This document shows positions 13,981 to 25,726 of a stretch of DNA of 62,327 nt, in pieces. The translations under genes were made by a program, and so were the position numbers. Numbering within the stretch: position 1 is the stretch's first letter; every line of letters starts with the position of its first letter. Under the pieces are notes generated by a model. The model was not told the origin of the DNA and did not search any database. It worked only from the letters and a program-made list of their open reading frames with translations. The stretch comes from Mollicutes bacterium (GTDB lineage Bacteria > Bacillota_I > Bacilli_A > Mycoplasmatales > MT37), in NCBI GenBank assembly GCA_029976705.1, contig JARVCM010000018.1:1-62327 (forward strand), written 5' to 3'.

Positions 13981-16900
13981 GTGTTGAAAGTTAAAAAGTT
14001 TAAAATAAATTGATTTTGAAAAAAGTTACTGTTTTTTACTGTTTTTTTGATCATTTTCATTCCTTTGCTGATTAACTTAGTTCCAAAAGAAAACAGAACA
14101 AACAAAGAAAATAGTTATTCAATCTCTAATAATAAAAATAATTCTCAAACTAAAAAACAAATTGCTCCAGAACCTCTTTTAAACTTACAACCAAAAAATC
14201 AAAAAAAAATAGATAAAAAAACAAACAATTCACAACAAATTCAAGAAGAATGAAAAAACATGTTTTTTAAAAAATATTTTTCTTTAAACAAATCTAAAAA
14301 AGGACTTAATTTTAATATAAATGATCTTAAAAAACGTTTAAAAGCGATGTTTTTTTTGAAACAAATTTCTGAAAAAGCAACTTATCGTCGTTTGTTAGCT
14401 TTCAGAAAAAAAACACCACAAAGAAACATTAAAAATAACATAGAAGCAATTAATTCTCTTTTTTCTAAAATAAAATTTAATTTTAAAACAGATTATTTTA
14501 ATGTTATTGAAGGATTAAAAGGATTTGCCGCATTTATTGATGGGCTTATTGATTCTTTGTTTGACTCTGAATTTTCTCAAAAAGTTTCTTCTTGATCCGA
14601 TCTTACCAAAAAATTAAAAGAAGAAGGCGCAGAAAATAATGGATTAAAAGAAATTTTTGCTTTAATTTTTGGAGAACCAAAAAACCCTAACTTTTTTTTA
14701 AAAATCAAAAAAACTAACCCAAATTGTTTTATAGTTTTAGATTCTGAAAAAACTAAAATTTTAAAAGAAACTTTAGAAGAGTTGTCGTTTCTTCTAAAGG
14801 GTTACAGATTTAGACTGTTACTTGATTGTTTGAATATAGAAATTTCGCCTAAAGAAAACGTTGAACTTAATTACAAAATATGAACAGAATTTAGTTATAG
14901 ATTAATGAGATTTTTTTATTTCCAAAACAAAAAAAGTTTTAATAAACAAAAAATTACTTCAAAAAATTTTGCTGAAATTATTGCTTTTTACAAAGATCCA
15001 AAAAATAAAAAAAGAAAACAAGAAATTGTTGAAATTATTACAAATTATTTTTTTAATGAAATAAAATTTAAATTAATTCATCAAACAAAAAAACAAGGAA
15101 ACAAAACTTTTGTTGAAACGATTAATGTTCTATTAAAAGAAGAAAACAACAGTTTTCGTATTCAATATTCTAACAATGGTGAAAAGAGCAATGATAAATG
15201 AGAAAATTATAAAGAATTAAAAGTCACAGAAGGTAATCCGATTGATTTTTTAAAAAACAAAATCGTCAAAAATAAAATCAAACAAATGATTAATCTTGTG
15301 TTTAAAAAACACATAAACGAAAGTTTAAGTAAATCACTAGAAGCAAATTTAATAAAATTTTCAGAACTTTTTGAAATAACTTCTGACACAGCAACAGTTT
15401 CTTATAATTTAGCAAAAAATATACAAAAAAAAGATATGTCTCTTAAAAAATCAGAACTTTTTTGATTTAATTTAAAAAATATTTTTCAAAAGAGCGCTAA
15501 TTTTTTGAATTTAAAATCATTGTTTGATTTAAAAACAATTAACAGTTTAAAACAAAAAAAGGAACTTTCAACTTTTATTTTTAATTTTTTTCATTTTTTA
15601 CAAAAAGCAGAATTCATTAAAGCAAGTGTTGTTAATAGTTTTATTAAGTTTGCAAAACTAAATAAAGAAAAAATTAATTCCTTTTTTATTGACCAAAATA
15701 ACGAAAATAAGATTAATTGAATATGAGGCGATTTTTTGAAAAAATCTTTTCATTCATCGTCTTATGCATTGTCTTTTTTATCAAAAAAAAATCAAAAATT
15801 TTTGATTTTTAAATTTCTTGATGATAAATTTTCAAAGCACACCTTTATTCTTGAGAATAAAAACCAAAAACAAAAAGTTATTTTTTATCAAAATTCTTGA
15901 AGTGAAAATAATTTAATCTTTTTTTTTAAAAATTATGATGAATTGAATTCAAACATAATTGACAATAAAAGTGACAAAAATAAAAAAAAGAAAACAAAAA
16001 CAAACATTCCACAAAAAATTAATCCAGAATGAAAATCAATTTTTAGTCAAAATTTTTTCCTTCTAGGAAAAAATAATCAAAATGAACAAATTCATTTTCA
16101 AAAAAAAAGTTTTGCAAAACTTTTTAAGGACACTTTTTCTTTTGCTCAAGACAAATCAAAATTAACTTGACGACGCGCTTTTGGTTTTCTTAAGCAAAAT
16201 AAAGTAAAACTTAATCATAAAATTATTGATTCTAAACCTCTTAAAATAACATCAAAAATAAAAGCAAATTATTTCAAAAATATTTCTAATTTCAAATATA
16301 TTTGAAAATTTTTTCAAGGTTTTGTTCATAATTTATTTGATAATGAATTTTTACAAAAAATAAATTCTTGATCTGATATTAGCAAAAAACCTATTCAAGA
16401 AGAAAGTTTAGAATCAATTTTTGAATTACTTTTAGGCAAAAAAAGAAATAATAATTTTTTTATAGCAATTAAAACTCATGAAAAATGTAATGATGTTATT
16501 TCTCATGAAATAAATTTTTTAAAATTTATTGAAAATTTTCTTGGTTTTAAACTAAAAATTAAAGTTAAATGTTTTGATATAAACATTGAAGCAAAAAAAA
16601 ATAAAGAAATTAATCATACAATTTTGACAGAATTTAGTTATAGATTAATGAGATTTTTTTATTTTCAAATGAACAAAAAATTTTCAAATGAACAAAAAAT
16701 TACTTCAGAAATTATTGATGAAATTATTAACTTTTATCAAAACAAAGAAAGCATCAAAATAAAAAAACAAATCAATCAAAAATTTTTAGATTATTTTTTT
16801 AATCAAAAAACTTTTGAAGTTAAATATATGAATAAATTCCAAGGTCGAAAAAATCTTTCATCAATAATTTCTTTCCTTGAAAAAGAAAAAATTATTGAAT

Positions 16901-19389
16901 TTGTTTGCGTTTTTAAAAAAAACAAATCAAAAACGCTTTCAAAATGTGAAAAGTTAAAACCAAAATCTCCTATTAATTTCATCAATCATCTAAAGTTAAA
17001 ATTGGTTGATAAGTTTTTAAAATCACATCTAAAACAACAATTTACTAAAAAATTCTTGTTTTTTGGTGAATTGTTAAAAACTGAACTTCAATTAAGAAAA
17101 ACCTTTCTTTCTTTAATAAAAGATTTAAACAATTCAGAATTATCTAATGATAAGAAAAAACTTTATTTAAAAAAATTGGAAAAAAACTTTATCTTTATTA
17201 AAAAAACTTTAAATGTCTCGTTTGATAAATTTGAAAAAATTAAAACAAAAATATTTTCTTACATTATTGATTATTTACATTTTTTAAAAAGAAAAACTTG
17301 ATTAAATAATAATGTTGTAAACAATTTAATGATCTTTCTTAAATCTAATAAAAAGCAATTAGAAGATTCTTTTGAAAACAAAACTAAAATTAATTGAAAA
17401 TGAAATAATTTTAGAAAAAAATCATTACATAAATTTGTTTTGTCCAAAACAAACAGAAATATTAAATTTTTAGTTTTGAAAATTATTGATAATGATTTTC
17501 AAAGGCACACTTTTATTCTTGAAAAAATTAAAAACATCAACAAAATAAAGGTTATTTTCTATCAATCTTCTTGAGAAAATAAAAATATAATAATTTTCTT
17601 AACAAATTTATTAAAAGTGAGAAAACTAAGTCAAAAATTAAAAATGAAAATAATTACAGATAATGTTGAAAAAACTGAAGTTGTTCAAAAACCCAATTTA
17701 TCTAAATTAAATCACGAATGACAACATTATTTTAAAAATAATTTTTTTTATTTAGAAGAGAATAAAAAACAAATCTCTTTTTATAAATCTTGAGACCCAC
17801 ATAAAGCTTTCAAGCAAAAAATAATGAGTATTTTTTCAAACAAAGATCAAAAAGTAACTGTTCCAGATTTTTTATCTTTCTTTTTCAAAAAAACTTTAGA
17901 AGAAGAAACAACTCTTAAAAAAAACATTAAATTAAAAAACAGGTTAACAATTATTAAAAACGACCCTAAAACTAAACAAGAAAAGTTTTTAAGTTTTATC
18001 AAAAGTTTTTTAAGTAATTTATTAGATATTCAATTTACCTTTAAAACAGATATAGTAAAAAAGGAAAAAACATCATGAAAAGATAATAATTTTAATAAAA
18101 TTTTTGGTAAAAATACAGAAAGAACTTTGGAATCAATTCTTTCACCAATTTTTGGTGGTGAAAAAAAATCACAATTTATCATAAACGTAAACCTTTTACG
18201 TGACGAGTGCGAGGGTGTTCTTTTGGAAAAAAGTGACCTTCCTGGATATGTGAAATTTGCTGCAAAAAAAATTAGAATTAAATTGAAGTGTTTAGATGTT
18301 CAAATTACTCCTAAAAATAATTTGAAAATAAATTATAAAAAGTTTATTGTTTTTATTTATAGAATTTGAAGATGAAAAAATAACATTTTTCAAAAAATGA
18401 GTGCTAGAAAATATAAAAAAGAAGATATTAATCAGTTGATAGCCAAAAGAATTATTGAACATTTATTGAAAATTAAATTTAATTTTCAATATCAAAATAA
18501 AACTGAAGGAATAAAAAATTTTAATCAAATTCTTTTGTTTTTGAAAGATAAATCAGTCATTAAAGTAGAATATTTAGAAGACATATTGGCTTGTAGCAAA
18601 TGATTAAGTTGAACATCATTATGCAAAAGTAAATGAAAAGATATAGGTGATGGGTTTGTTGGTTTTCTTTCTGACTTGATTCCTGCAATCAATCAAGAAA
18701 TTAAAGAAAAAATTAAAGAAAAAATTAAAGAGTTTCCTAACGTTAAAAGTGTTAGTGAAAAAACTTCATGGTTTTGATGAAATAATTTTTTTAATATTGT
18801 TGACAAAATAATCAAAGTTGATTCTGAAGGTAGAATTTTCTTTAAAAATTTAAAAAAATTAAAATATGTGAATATAACCCTTTCAAAATTTTTAGAAATT
18901 TTGAAACCATTTTATGATTCTTTTCTAGATTTGTCAAAATTTTTAAACCTTGAAGCAAAAATCCCTAGTTGACAAAAAATTAAAGAATTAAGTAATGATT
19001 CTAAATTTGCTTTTATTTTTTTAAATTTTTTAACATTTCTTCAAGATAAAACAACTATAAAACAAAATATCATAAATGATTTAATCGTTTTTTTCAAAAA
19101 CAAAAAAAACGATAGTATTATAAAGGATTATTTTGCCAAAGACAAAAAAATAAGAAATTTACAATGAAATAATTTTGGAAAAAAGTCTTTCTATAAAACT
19201 GTTAGATCAAAAAAAAATCAAAATGTTAAATTTTTAGTTTTGAAAATTATTGATAATGATTTTCAAAGACACACTTTTGTCTTAAAAAGAAAAACTTTTT
19301 GATGAAAAAGTAATTTTTATGAAGTTGTTTTTTACGAAAATTCTTGAGAAGAAAAAAGAATGTTAAAATTTGTTAACAAATTTATATAA
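13981..19389 (+). CDS. giant N-terminally anchored membrane/surface protein with about three internal repeat units (1802 aa)
   Basis: GTG start after AGAGGTGG RBS; same-frame ORFs 14047 to 18397 joined by TGA=Trp; N-terminal TM LLFFTVFLIIFIPLLINLV; repeated blocks EFSYRLMRFFYFQ and KFLVLKIIDNDFQRHTF; TAA at 19387-19389. Confidence 0.8.
14884..14921 (+). repeat. 38-bp exact intragenic repeat, copy 1
   Basis: acagaatttagttatagattaatgagatttttttattt, identical to 16627-16664. Confidence 0.9.
16627..16664 (+). repeat. 38-bp exact intragenic repeat, copy 2
   Basis: Identical to 14884-14921. Confidence 0.9.
17462..17504 (+). repeat. 43-bp exact intragenic repeat, copy 1
   Basis: ttaaatttttagttttgaaaattattgataatgattttcaaag, identical to 19226-19268; diverged forms near 15810 and 21786. 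Confidence 0.9.
19226..19268 (+). repeat. 43-bp exact intragenic repeat, copy 2
   Basis: Identical to 17462-17504. Confidence 0.9.
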
Positions 19390-19399
19390 ATATTTTAAA

Positions 19400-21928
19400 A
19401 TGAAGAAATTAAAAATTATTCAAACTAAAAAAAACAAATTAATTTTAGGATTTTTGTTTTTTCTTTTAAATTTAATTGTTATTACTCCTTTTTTGATTTT
19501 TTTTGTTTTTAATTTAAAAGAAAAAACAACTCAAATAATCAGTCCTTTATTTACAAAAATAAATAATAAAAGAAAAAATGATTCACAAAAGCCTTTTTTA
19601 AAAATTGATTCTAAAATAAACGATTCCTATAAAAGTTTTTTTGCTGATTTACAAAAAATTAACCCCGAATGAAACAAACTTTTTAACAATAAATTAATTT
19701 TAAATCCATTAAAAAAAGAAATTTATTTCAAAACAAAAAGTTTAAATTTGAATTTATTTCTACCAACTTTAACTTCTTCCAAAAAAATTACTTACAATCA
19801 ACTTTTATCAATTTTATTGCAATTAAAAAACAACAAGCAAAAAGAATTTACTCATGATTTTTCTTTTAAATCTGATTATCAAGAGGGTTCAAGCAAAGAC
19901 TTTAAAGGTTTTCTAAAAATAGGTCCTAAAAAATATCAAAATATCGATAAATTGAAAAATTTTATCAATTTTATTTATAACTTAATCAATTCTTTTACAA
20001 AAAATTATGAAACTCCAACAACAGATCTTTTTGAAGAAAATTTTATTCTTACAAAACAAAACATTCATGATTTAAAATCAGAATTGGAAAATTTAATTCA
20101 TTTTAAAAGAAAAGAAAATATTTTAAGAACCAAAACTCAAAATCTTCTTTCAAATTTAAATAAATCACTTGAAAAAATCAAAGACAACCAAAAAACCAAA
20201 AAAGAAATTGAAAAAACTAAAAAAGAAATTGAAATATTATTGCAAGAAAAAAAATGAAATGAATTAGAAAAAAAAATAGATGAATTAGAAAAAAAAATAG
20301 ATGAATTAACAATAGAAAATATTTTTGCACCAATTCTTAAAACAGCCAACAAATCTAATTTTATTTTTTATATTAAAAATATTAACAAAAAAAATATTGA
20401 CCAAAAAAAATATTTAAATTTACTGAAAAATAAAGATGCTCTTTTTATAAAAGCGAGTGAATTATTAGAAGTTGATCAAAAAATTTATAAAGAAGAATGA
20501 GAAAAAAATACTGATAAAAATAAAGAAAATTTTGCTGACTATCTTGAAAATACAAAAGTCGATTTAAAAACACATAGTTTAACTTTGGCAAAAATTATTG
20601 AAAGAACAGAAAATGAAATTAAATTAAAGATCAAAAGCAATCAAACAAACGAATGCAAAAGCATTTTGGCAAGAGGTGGATCTTCATTTTATAAATACAA
20701 AGTTATACTTAATTGTTTAGAAATTAAATTTAATCCTGAAACTAATGCTGAAATAAGTTACGAAAAACTAATTGAATTTAGTTACAAATTATTGAATTTT
20801 TTTTATTCAAAGATAGATAAAACAAAATTCAATAATTTGATAATTTCACCAGAAAATTTTGGTGAAATTATTAACTTTTATCAAAATAAAAAAAATTATG
20901 ATGAAAGCAAAAAAGTTTTTGGAAATATTACAAATTATCTTATAAAAAAAATGAAATTTCAATTTCAATTTTGAGATAAAAATAAAACAACAGGGGAATT
21001 TGAGTTTCAAAAAATATGTCTAGTTAAATATCCAATACATAAAAAAAAAATTGCTAAATTTATAGCATGTAAAAATAAAAATAAATACAAAGATGAAGAA
21101 AAACATACTATATACAACAACTCCTCTTTATTAGATATTATTAATTTATCTGAAGATAAAAAAGACATAAATATTCAAGTATGTAGAAATTTTTCTGTTT
21201 TTTTTTGAAATAAAAGTCAATGTGAAAAAAAAGAATGGTACCATCACAAGCAGAGTAATGTAAATGTTTTCCTTAACACTCAAAACGTGATTCAAAAAGT
21301 TATTGAAGAAAAACTTAGTGAAAAAATATCAAGCGTTTTGCAAAAGCAATTTCCAAAAGCAATTATTTTTTATCAAAAATTTTTGAATTTTAAAAATGAC
21401 ATTCAAGAATTTTTGATTTCATTTAAAGAAATGTTGCAAAATCCTAAAGATGCTCTTTCAAATTTGGATGTTTTTTCAAGCAAAGTAAAGAAATTGTTTG
21501 AAACAGAAGGAATAAAAAAAATATTAAAAAATGAATTACCAGATTGAAAAAACTTTATGTTAAATATTAAAAAAATAATGTTAAATTTTTTGTTGCTTTT
21601 GCAAAAAACTACTATTATTAAAAAACAAACAATAATTCAATTTATTGCTTTTATTAAAAAAAATCAAAAACAATTAAATGCTTTTTTTATTGACAAAAAT
21701 AAAAAAAATAATATTAATTGGGTTTGAGATCAATTTCAAAATAATTCTTTTCATATTTCAAAAAGAACTAAAGGAAATAAAAAACTTTTAATTTTGAAAA
21801 TTATTGATAATGAATCAAATAAACATACCTTTGTTCTTCAAAATAAAAAACAAAAGCAACAAGTTGTTTTTTACCAAAACTTTTGAAGTGAAAACGATTT
21901 GTTGATTTTTTTGAACAACAACGAATAA
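19400..21928 (+). CDS. large N-terminally anchored membrane/surface protein (842 aa), paralogue of one unit of the 13981 gene, containing greA- and dnaK-derived segments
   Basis: Same-frame ORFs 19370/19748/20585/21287 joined by TGA=Trp; N-terminal TM LILGFLFFLLNLIVITPFLIFFVF; shares IEFSYKLLNFFYSK and LILKIIDN blocks with the preceding gene; TAA at 21926-21928. Confidence 0.8.
20036..20117 (+). repeat. 82-bp segment identical to greA 58492-58573
   Basis: Letter-by-letter identity; encodes ENFILTKQNIHDLKSELENLIHFKRKE in the same frame as GreA. Confidence 0.97.
20208..20275 (+). repeat. 68-bp segment identical to dnaK (complement 32276-32343)
   Basis: Letter-by-letter identity to the reverse complement; encodes [22 protein letters not shown] in the same frame as DnaK. 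Confidence 0.97.
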
Positions 21929-21957
21929 TAATTTAAATTAAACATTATATAAATAAA

Positions 21958-22830
21958 ATGAAAAAAGTTTTATTGGTGGATGGTAATTCATTTTTTTATC
22001 GTTCTTATTATGCTTCAATTAAATTTTCAGAAAATCTTTATAACTCTAAGGGTGGAGTTTATACAGCAATTAGAATGCTCAAAAAATTTTTGAACGATCA
22101 TAAATATCAAAAAATTCTTTTCACTTTTGATCTTGATAAAAAAACCATTAAACACAAAATATGACCAAAATACAAAATAACTCGTAAAAAGACTCCTGAC
22201 GATTTAATTCAGCAAATGTTTTTTTTTGAAGAGTTTTTAAATTGTTTACAAATTCAATTTTTTAAAAATATAGATTTTGAAGCAGATGATTTAATTGCTA
22301 GTTTAGCAAAAATTGCTTTAAAAAAAGGATTTGAAGTAGACATTATCACCAACGATCGCGATCTTTTGCAAATCATAGAAAAAAACGTTAACTTATTTTT
22401 TACTCAAAGGGGAGTAACAAAAATAGAAAAAATTAATTTGATGAATTTTTTTGATAAATATAAAATTAACCCATGACAAGTTACTGATTTAAAAGCATTA
22501 ATTGGGGATATCAGCGATAATTTACCAGGAGTTAAAGGAATTGGTCCTAAAACAGCTTTAAAATTGATTCATCAATTTTCTAAATTAGAAATAATTTATG
22601 AAAATTTACAAGATATTCCTTTACAAATAAAAAATAAATTAATTAAATTTAAAATGGATGCATTTTTAACAAAAGATTTGGGTAAATTAAAAAATGATAT
22701 TTCGCTTTTTCCAGAATTTGAAGAACAAGAATATGATTTTTATTCAATTCCTGTAATCAACTTTTATAAAAAGCACAATATGTTTTCTTTAATAAAAAGA
22801 CCCAAAATTCAAAATAAATTTAAATATTAA
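21958..22830 (+). CDS. 5'-3' exonuclease (PolA N-terminal domain-like, stand-alone)
   Basis: LLVDGNSFFYRSYYA, DFEADDLIASLA, TNDRDLLQI, ALIGDISDNLPGVKGIGPKTA motifs; one TGA=Trp at each ORF junction. Confidence 0.93.
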
Positions 22831-22840
22831 TTAAACAAAA

Positions 22841-23668
22841 ATGCCAGAATTACCAGAAGTTGAAACGTTTCGTCGTTTTTTAGAAAAAAAAGTTAAAGGA
22901 AAAAAAATTAATAAAATTAATTTATTTTTTCCTAAATTAATAAAAAAACCTTATAATTATAAAAAATTTCCTAATTTTCTGGTTGGTTTATCTATTGATG
23001 AAATTAAAAGAAAAGGGAAGTATCTACTTTTTTTTCTTCAAAAATATGTTTTAATTGTTCATTTAAGAATGGAAGGCAAATTTATTTTTGAAAATGTTGA
23101 AAATAAAAATCAATTACATTGTTCAATGGAATTTATTTTTGAAGATAATAAAAGATTATATTATTGTGATTCGCGAAAATTTGGAACATTTGAATTAGAA
23201 TTAGAAAAACATTATTTAGAAAATAAAGGTTTAAAAAAACTAGGTCTAGAACCATTTGATTCCAAATTAACAGTTTCGTATTTACAAAAAAATTGGTCTA
23301 AACGTACAATTTTAATCAAAACAGCATTACTAGAACAAACAGTAATTGCAGGAATTGGTAATATTTATGCTTGTGAAATTTTATTTTTATCTAATATTTC
23401 TCCATTTCAAAAAATTAATACACTTAATGAAAAACAATTACAAAAAATAATTACTAATTTACAAAAAATAATGAAAAAAGCAATTCAATTAGGAGGTACA
23501 ACAACAAAAACTTTTAAAGTCAACGAACGAAAAGGTTTATTTTTTAAAGAATTAAAAGTTTATGCTAAAAAAAATCAAAAATGTTTTTTTTGTTTCGACA
23601 AAATTCTTTGAATAAAAATTAATAATCGCGGTACTTTCTATTGTCCTAGTTGTCAAAAAAAAGATTAA
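22841..23668 (+). CDS. mutM: formamidopyrimidine-DNA glycosylase
   Basis: MPELPEVET N-terminus; C-terminal zinc finger CFFC...CPSC; TAA at 23666-23668. Confidence 0.96.
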
Positions 23669-23846
23669 ATTTGATTATTTTTTAATTTTTTTAAATTTTA
23701 TTGTCTCAATTTTTAAAAAAAAGTAATTAATGTTTTATTCATATTTTTGCTTTGGAAACAGAATTATAAAATTGTTTTTTTTTGTTAAAAACTTGTTAAT
23801 AATTTTTAATTAAATAAAAAATTTTTATTTTTTTAATAAAATGTAA

Positions 23847-24749
23847 GTGCGTTTAGATATTAGAATGAAGCAGGAAAATACAACATATCAAGTTGAAGTT
23901 GAAGAATATTTAAATTTTCATCAAAAACGTATTATCTCTTATTTTTATCAACCATTAATTGGTCAAAAAGCTTTTATTTTATATAATTTTTTGCTTGAAG
24001 AAGAACAGTTTGCTCGCAACGTTGAATTAGAACTAGAACTAAAACGTTTGTATGCTTTTTTATCAATAAACAAAGAAGAATTATTTTTCATTTTTCAAAT
24101 TTTAGAAAATTTTAATCTTTTGCAAAAATTTTATAATCCAAAACTATTAAATTGATTTTTTCTGATAAAAAAGCCTCTTTCTGTTTCTACTTTTTGTGAA
24201 AGCGTTTTTTTTACTGATTTTGAAAAAAAAGTTGATGAAAAAACAATTGAACAAGTTTATTTTTGATTAAGACCGAATAATTTAATTCAAACGAATTCAA
24301 GTTTAGAAAAAAAAAGCATTAAAAATGATAATTTACAAAACAAAATTCATAATTTTTTATTAAAAATAAAATGTTTTCAAAAACAAAATTATAATTTAAA
24401 GAAAAAAGACATTAATTTCATTGATTCTTTACATCATTCATCAAAAATATCACTCAATGTAATTGAATTAATGATTGAATTTTGTTTTTATAGAATTAAT
24501 AATTTTTCTTTGAATTATTTAAAACAAATATTAAAAACTTTACAAAAAAAACAAATTGATCAAAATTTTTTGAAAGTAAAAAAATATTTTCAGAATTTAT
24601 ATGAAAACACTCCTTTTGTAACGGCGACAGAAAAACAAGATAATTATCAACCAATTTGATTAAATAAATTTAATAATAAGTTAACAAAAAAAACAAAACC
24701 TGAAACAAAATCAAATTTAAATTTTAAAAATTTTGATAAATTTTTTTAA
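23847..24749 (+). CDS. dnaB: replication initiation/membrane attachment protein DnaB-like
   Basis: N-terminal RIISYFYQPLIGQKAFILYNFLLEE typical of the Bacillus-type DnaB; immediately upstream of dnaI; GTG start. Confidence 0.8.
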
Positions 24750-24753
24750 AATA

Positions 24754-25683
24754 ATGAAATTACCAGAAAATATTAGCAATCAAATTAAAAATGATCCTTT
24801 ATCTCAAATTGTAAAAGACAATTATGAGAATAATTGTGAATTTCAACAATTAATTGAAAAAATGATTATACAAAAATTTGATTTTAATAAATTAGAAAAA
24901 TTTAAAAATATAATCATTGAATATTTTCAAACTTATTCTCTTTGTCAACAAAAAAATGAACTTAAATGTAAACAAAACATAGAAGGATATCGCTTATATT
25001 TAAAGTTTCAACAAAATCGTTTATTTTTATTTTTAAAAAAATGCATACATAAAAAAAATTCACAGTCAATTTTAAACAACTATCTTCATTGTGATTTTCC
25101 AAAAAAATGAATTAAATCAGATTTAAAAAAACAAGTTGCTGATTTAGATCAAAAAGACAGAGGCATTTTAATAAATTACTTTATGAGCATATTAAACCCT
25201 ACAAATGAACTTAAAAAAAAATGACTTTTTTTAAACGGGAGCATCGGGGCTGGAAAAACCTTTTTATCTGTTTTTTTTGCTAATACTTTTATTAGTAAAA
25301 CAGATAAAAAGGTTATTTTTATTAATGCTAATAATTTATTTACTTTTTTTCGTAAATATACTTTTGATAAAACCGAATTGATAAGAGAATTTTATTTAAA
25401 TTTACATAATGTGAACCTTTTGATCATTGACGATTTAGGAAACGAAAATAGATTAATTGCTTTTCGTGATGAATTTCTTTTTTCATTGATTAATAAACGC
25501 TATTTTAGAGGATTATTGACTTTTTTTATATCTAATCTATCATACAGTAACTTAAAAAGTTTTTATACATTCTCTAATGACAAGATAGAAACAACAAAAA
25601 CAAAAAGTTTTTTTAATTTATTTGATAAAAATTGTCATTTTATAACCTTAAACAATATATTTAAAAATAAAATGATAAAATAA
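24754..25683 (+). CDS. dnaI: primosomal protein DnaI / helicase loader
   Basis: Walker A GSIGAGKTFL, Walker B LLIIDDLGNE, CXXXXXGYR-like N-terminal region; adjacent to dnaB. Confidence 0.85.
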
Positions 25684-25726
25684 TTTTTTGTTGTTGTAGA
25701 CAGAAAAAAACAAAATAATATTTTAA

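Noticed and set aside
20036-20275. greA/dnaK matches as an assembly chimera
   Set aside because: Both pieces keep the surface gene's reading frame, sit between paralogous flanks, and the dnaK-like tract has diverged flanking homology; a chimera would not predict this. Read-level proof is still needed.
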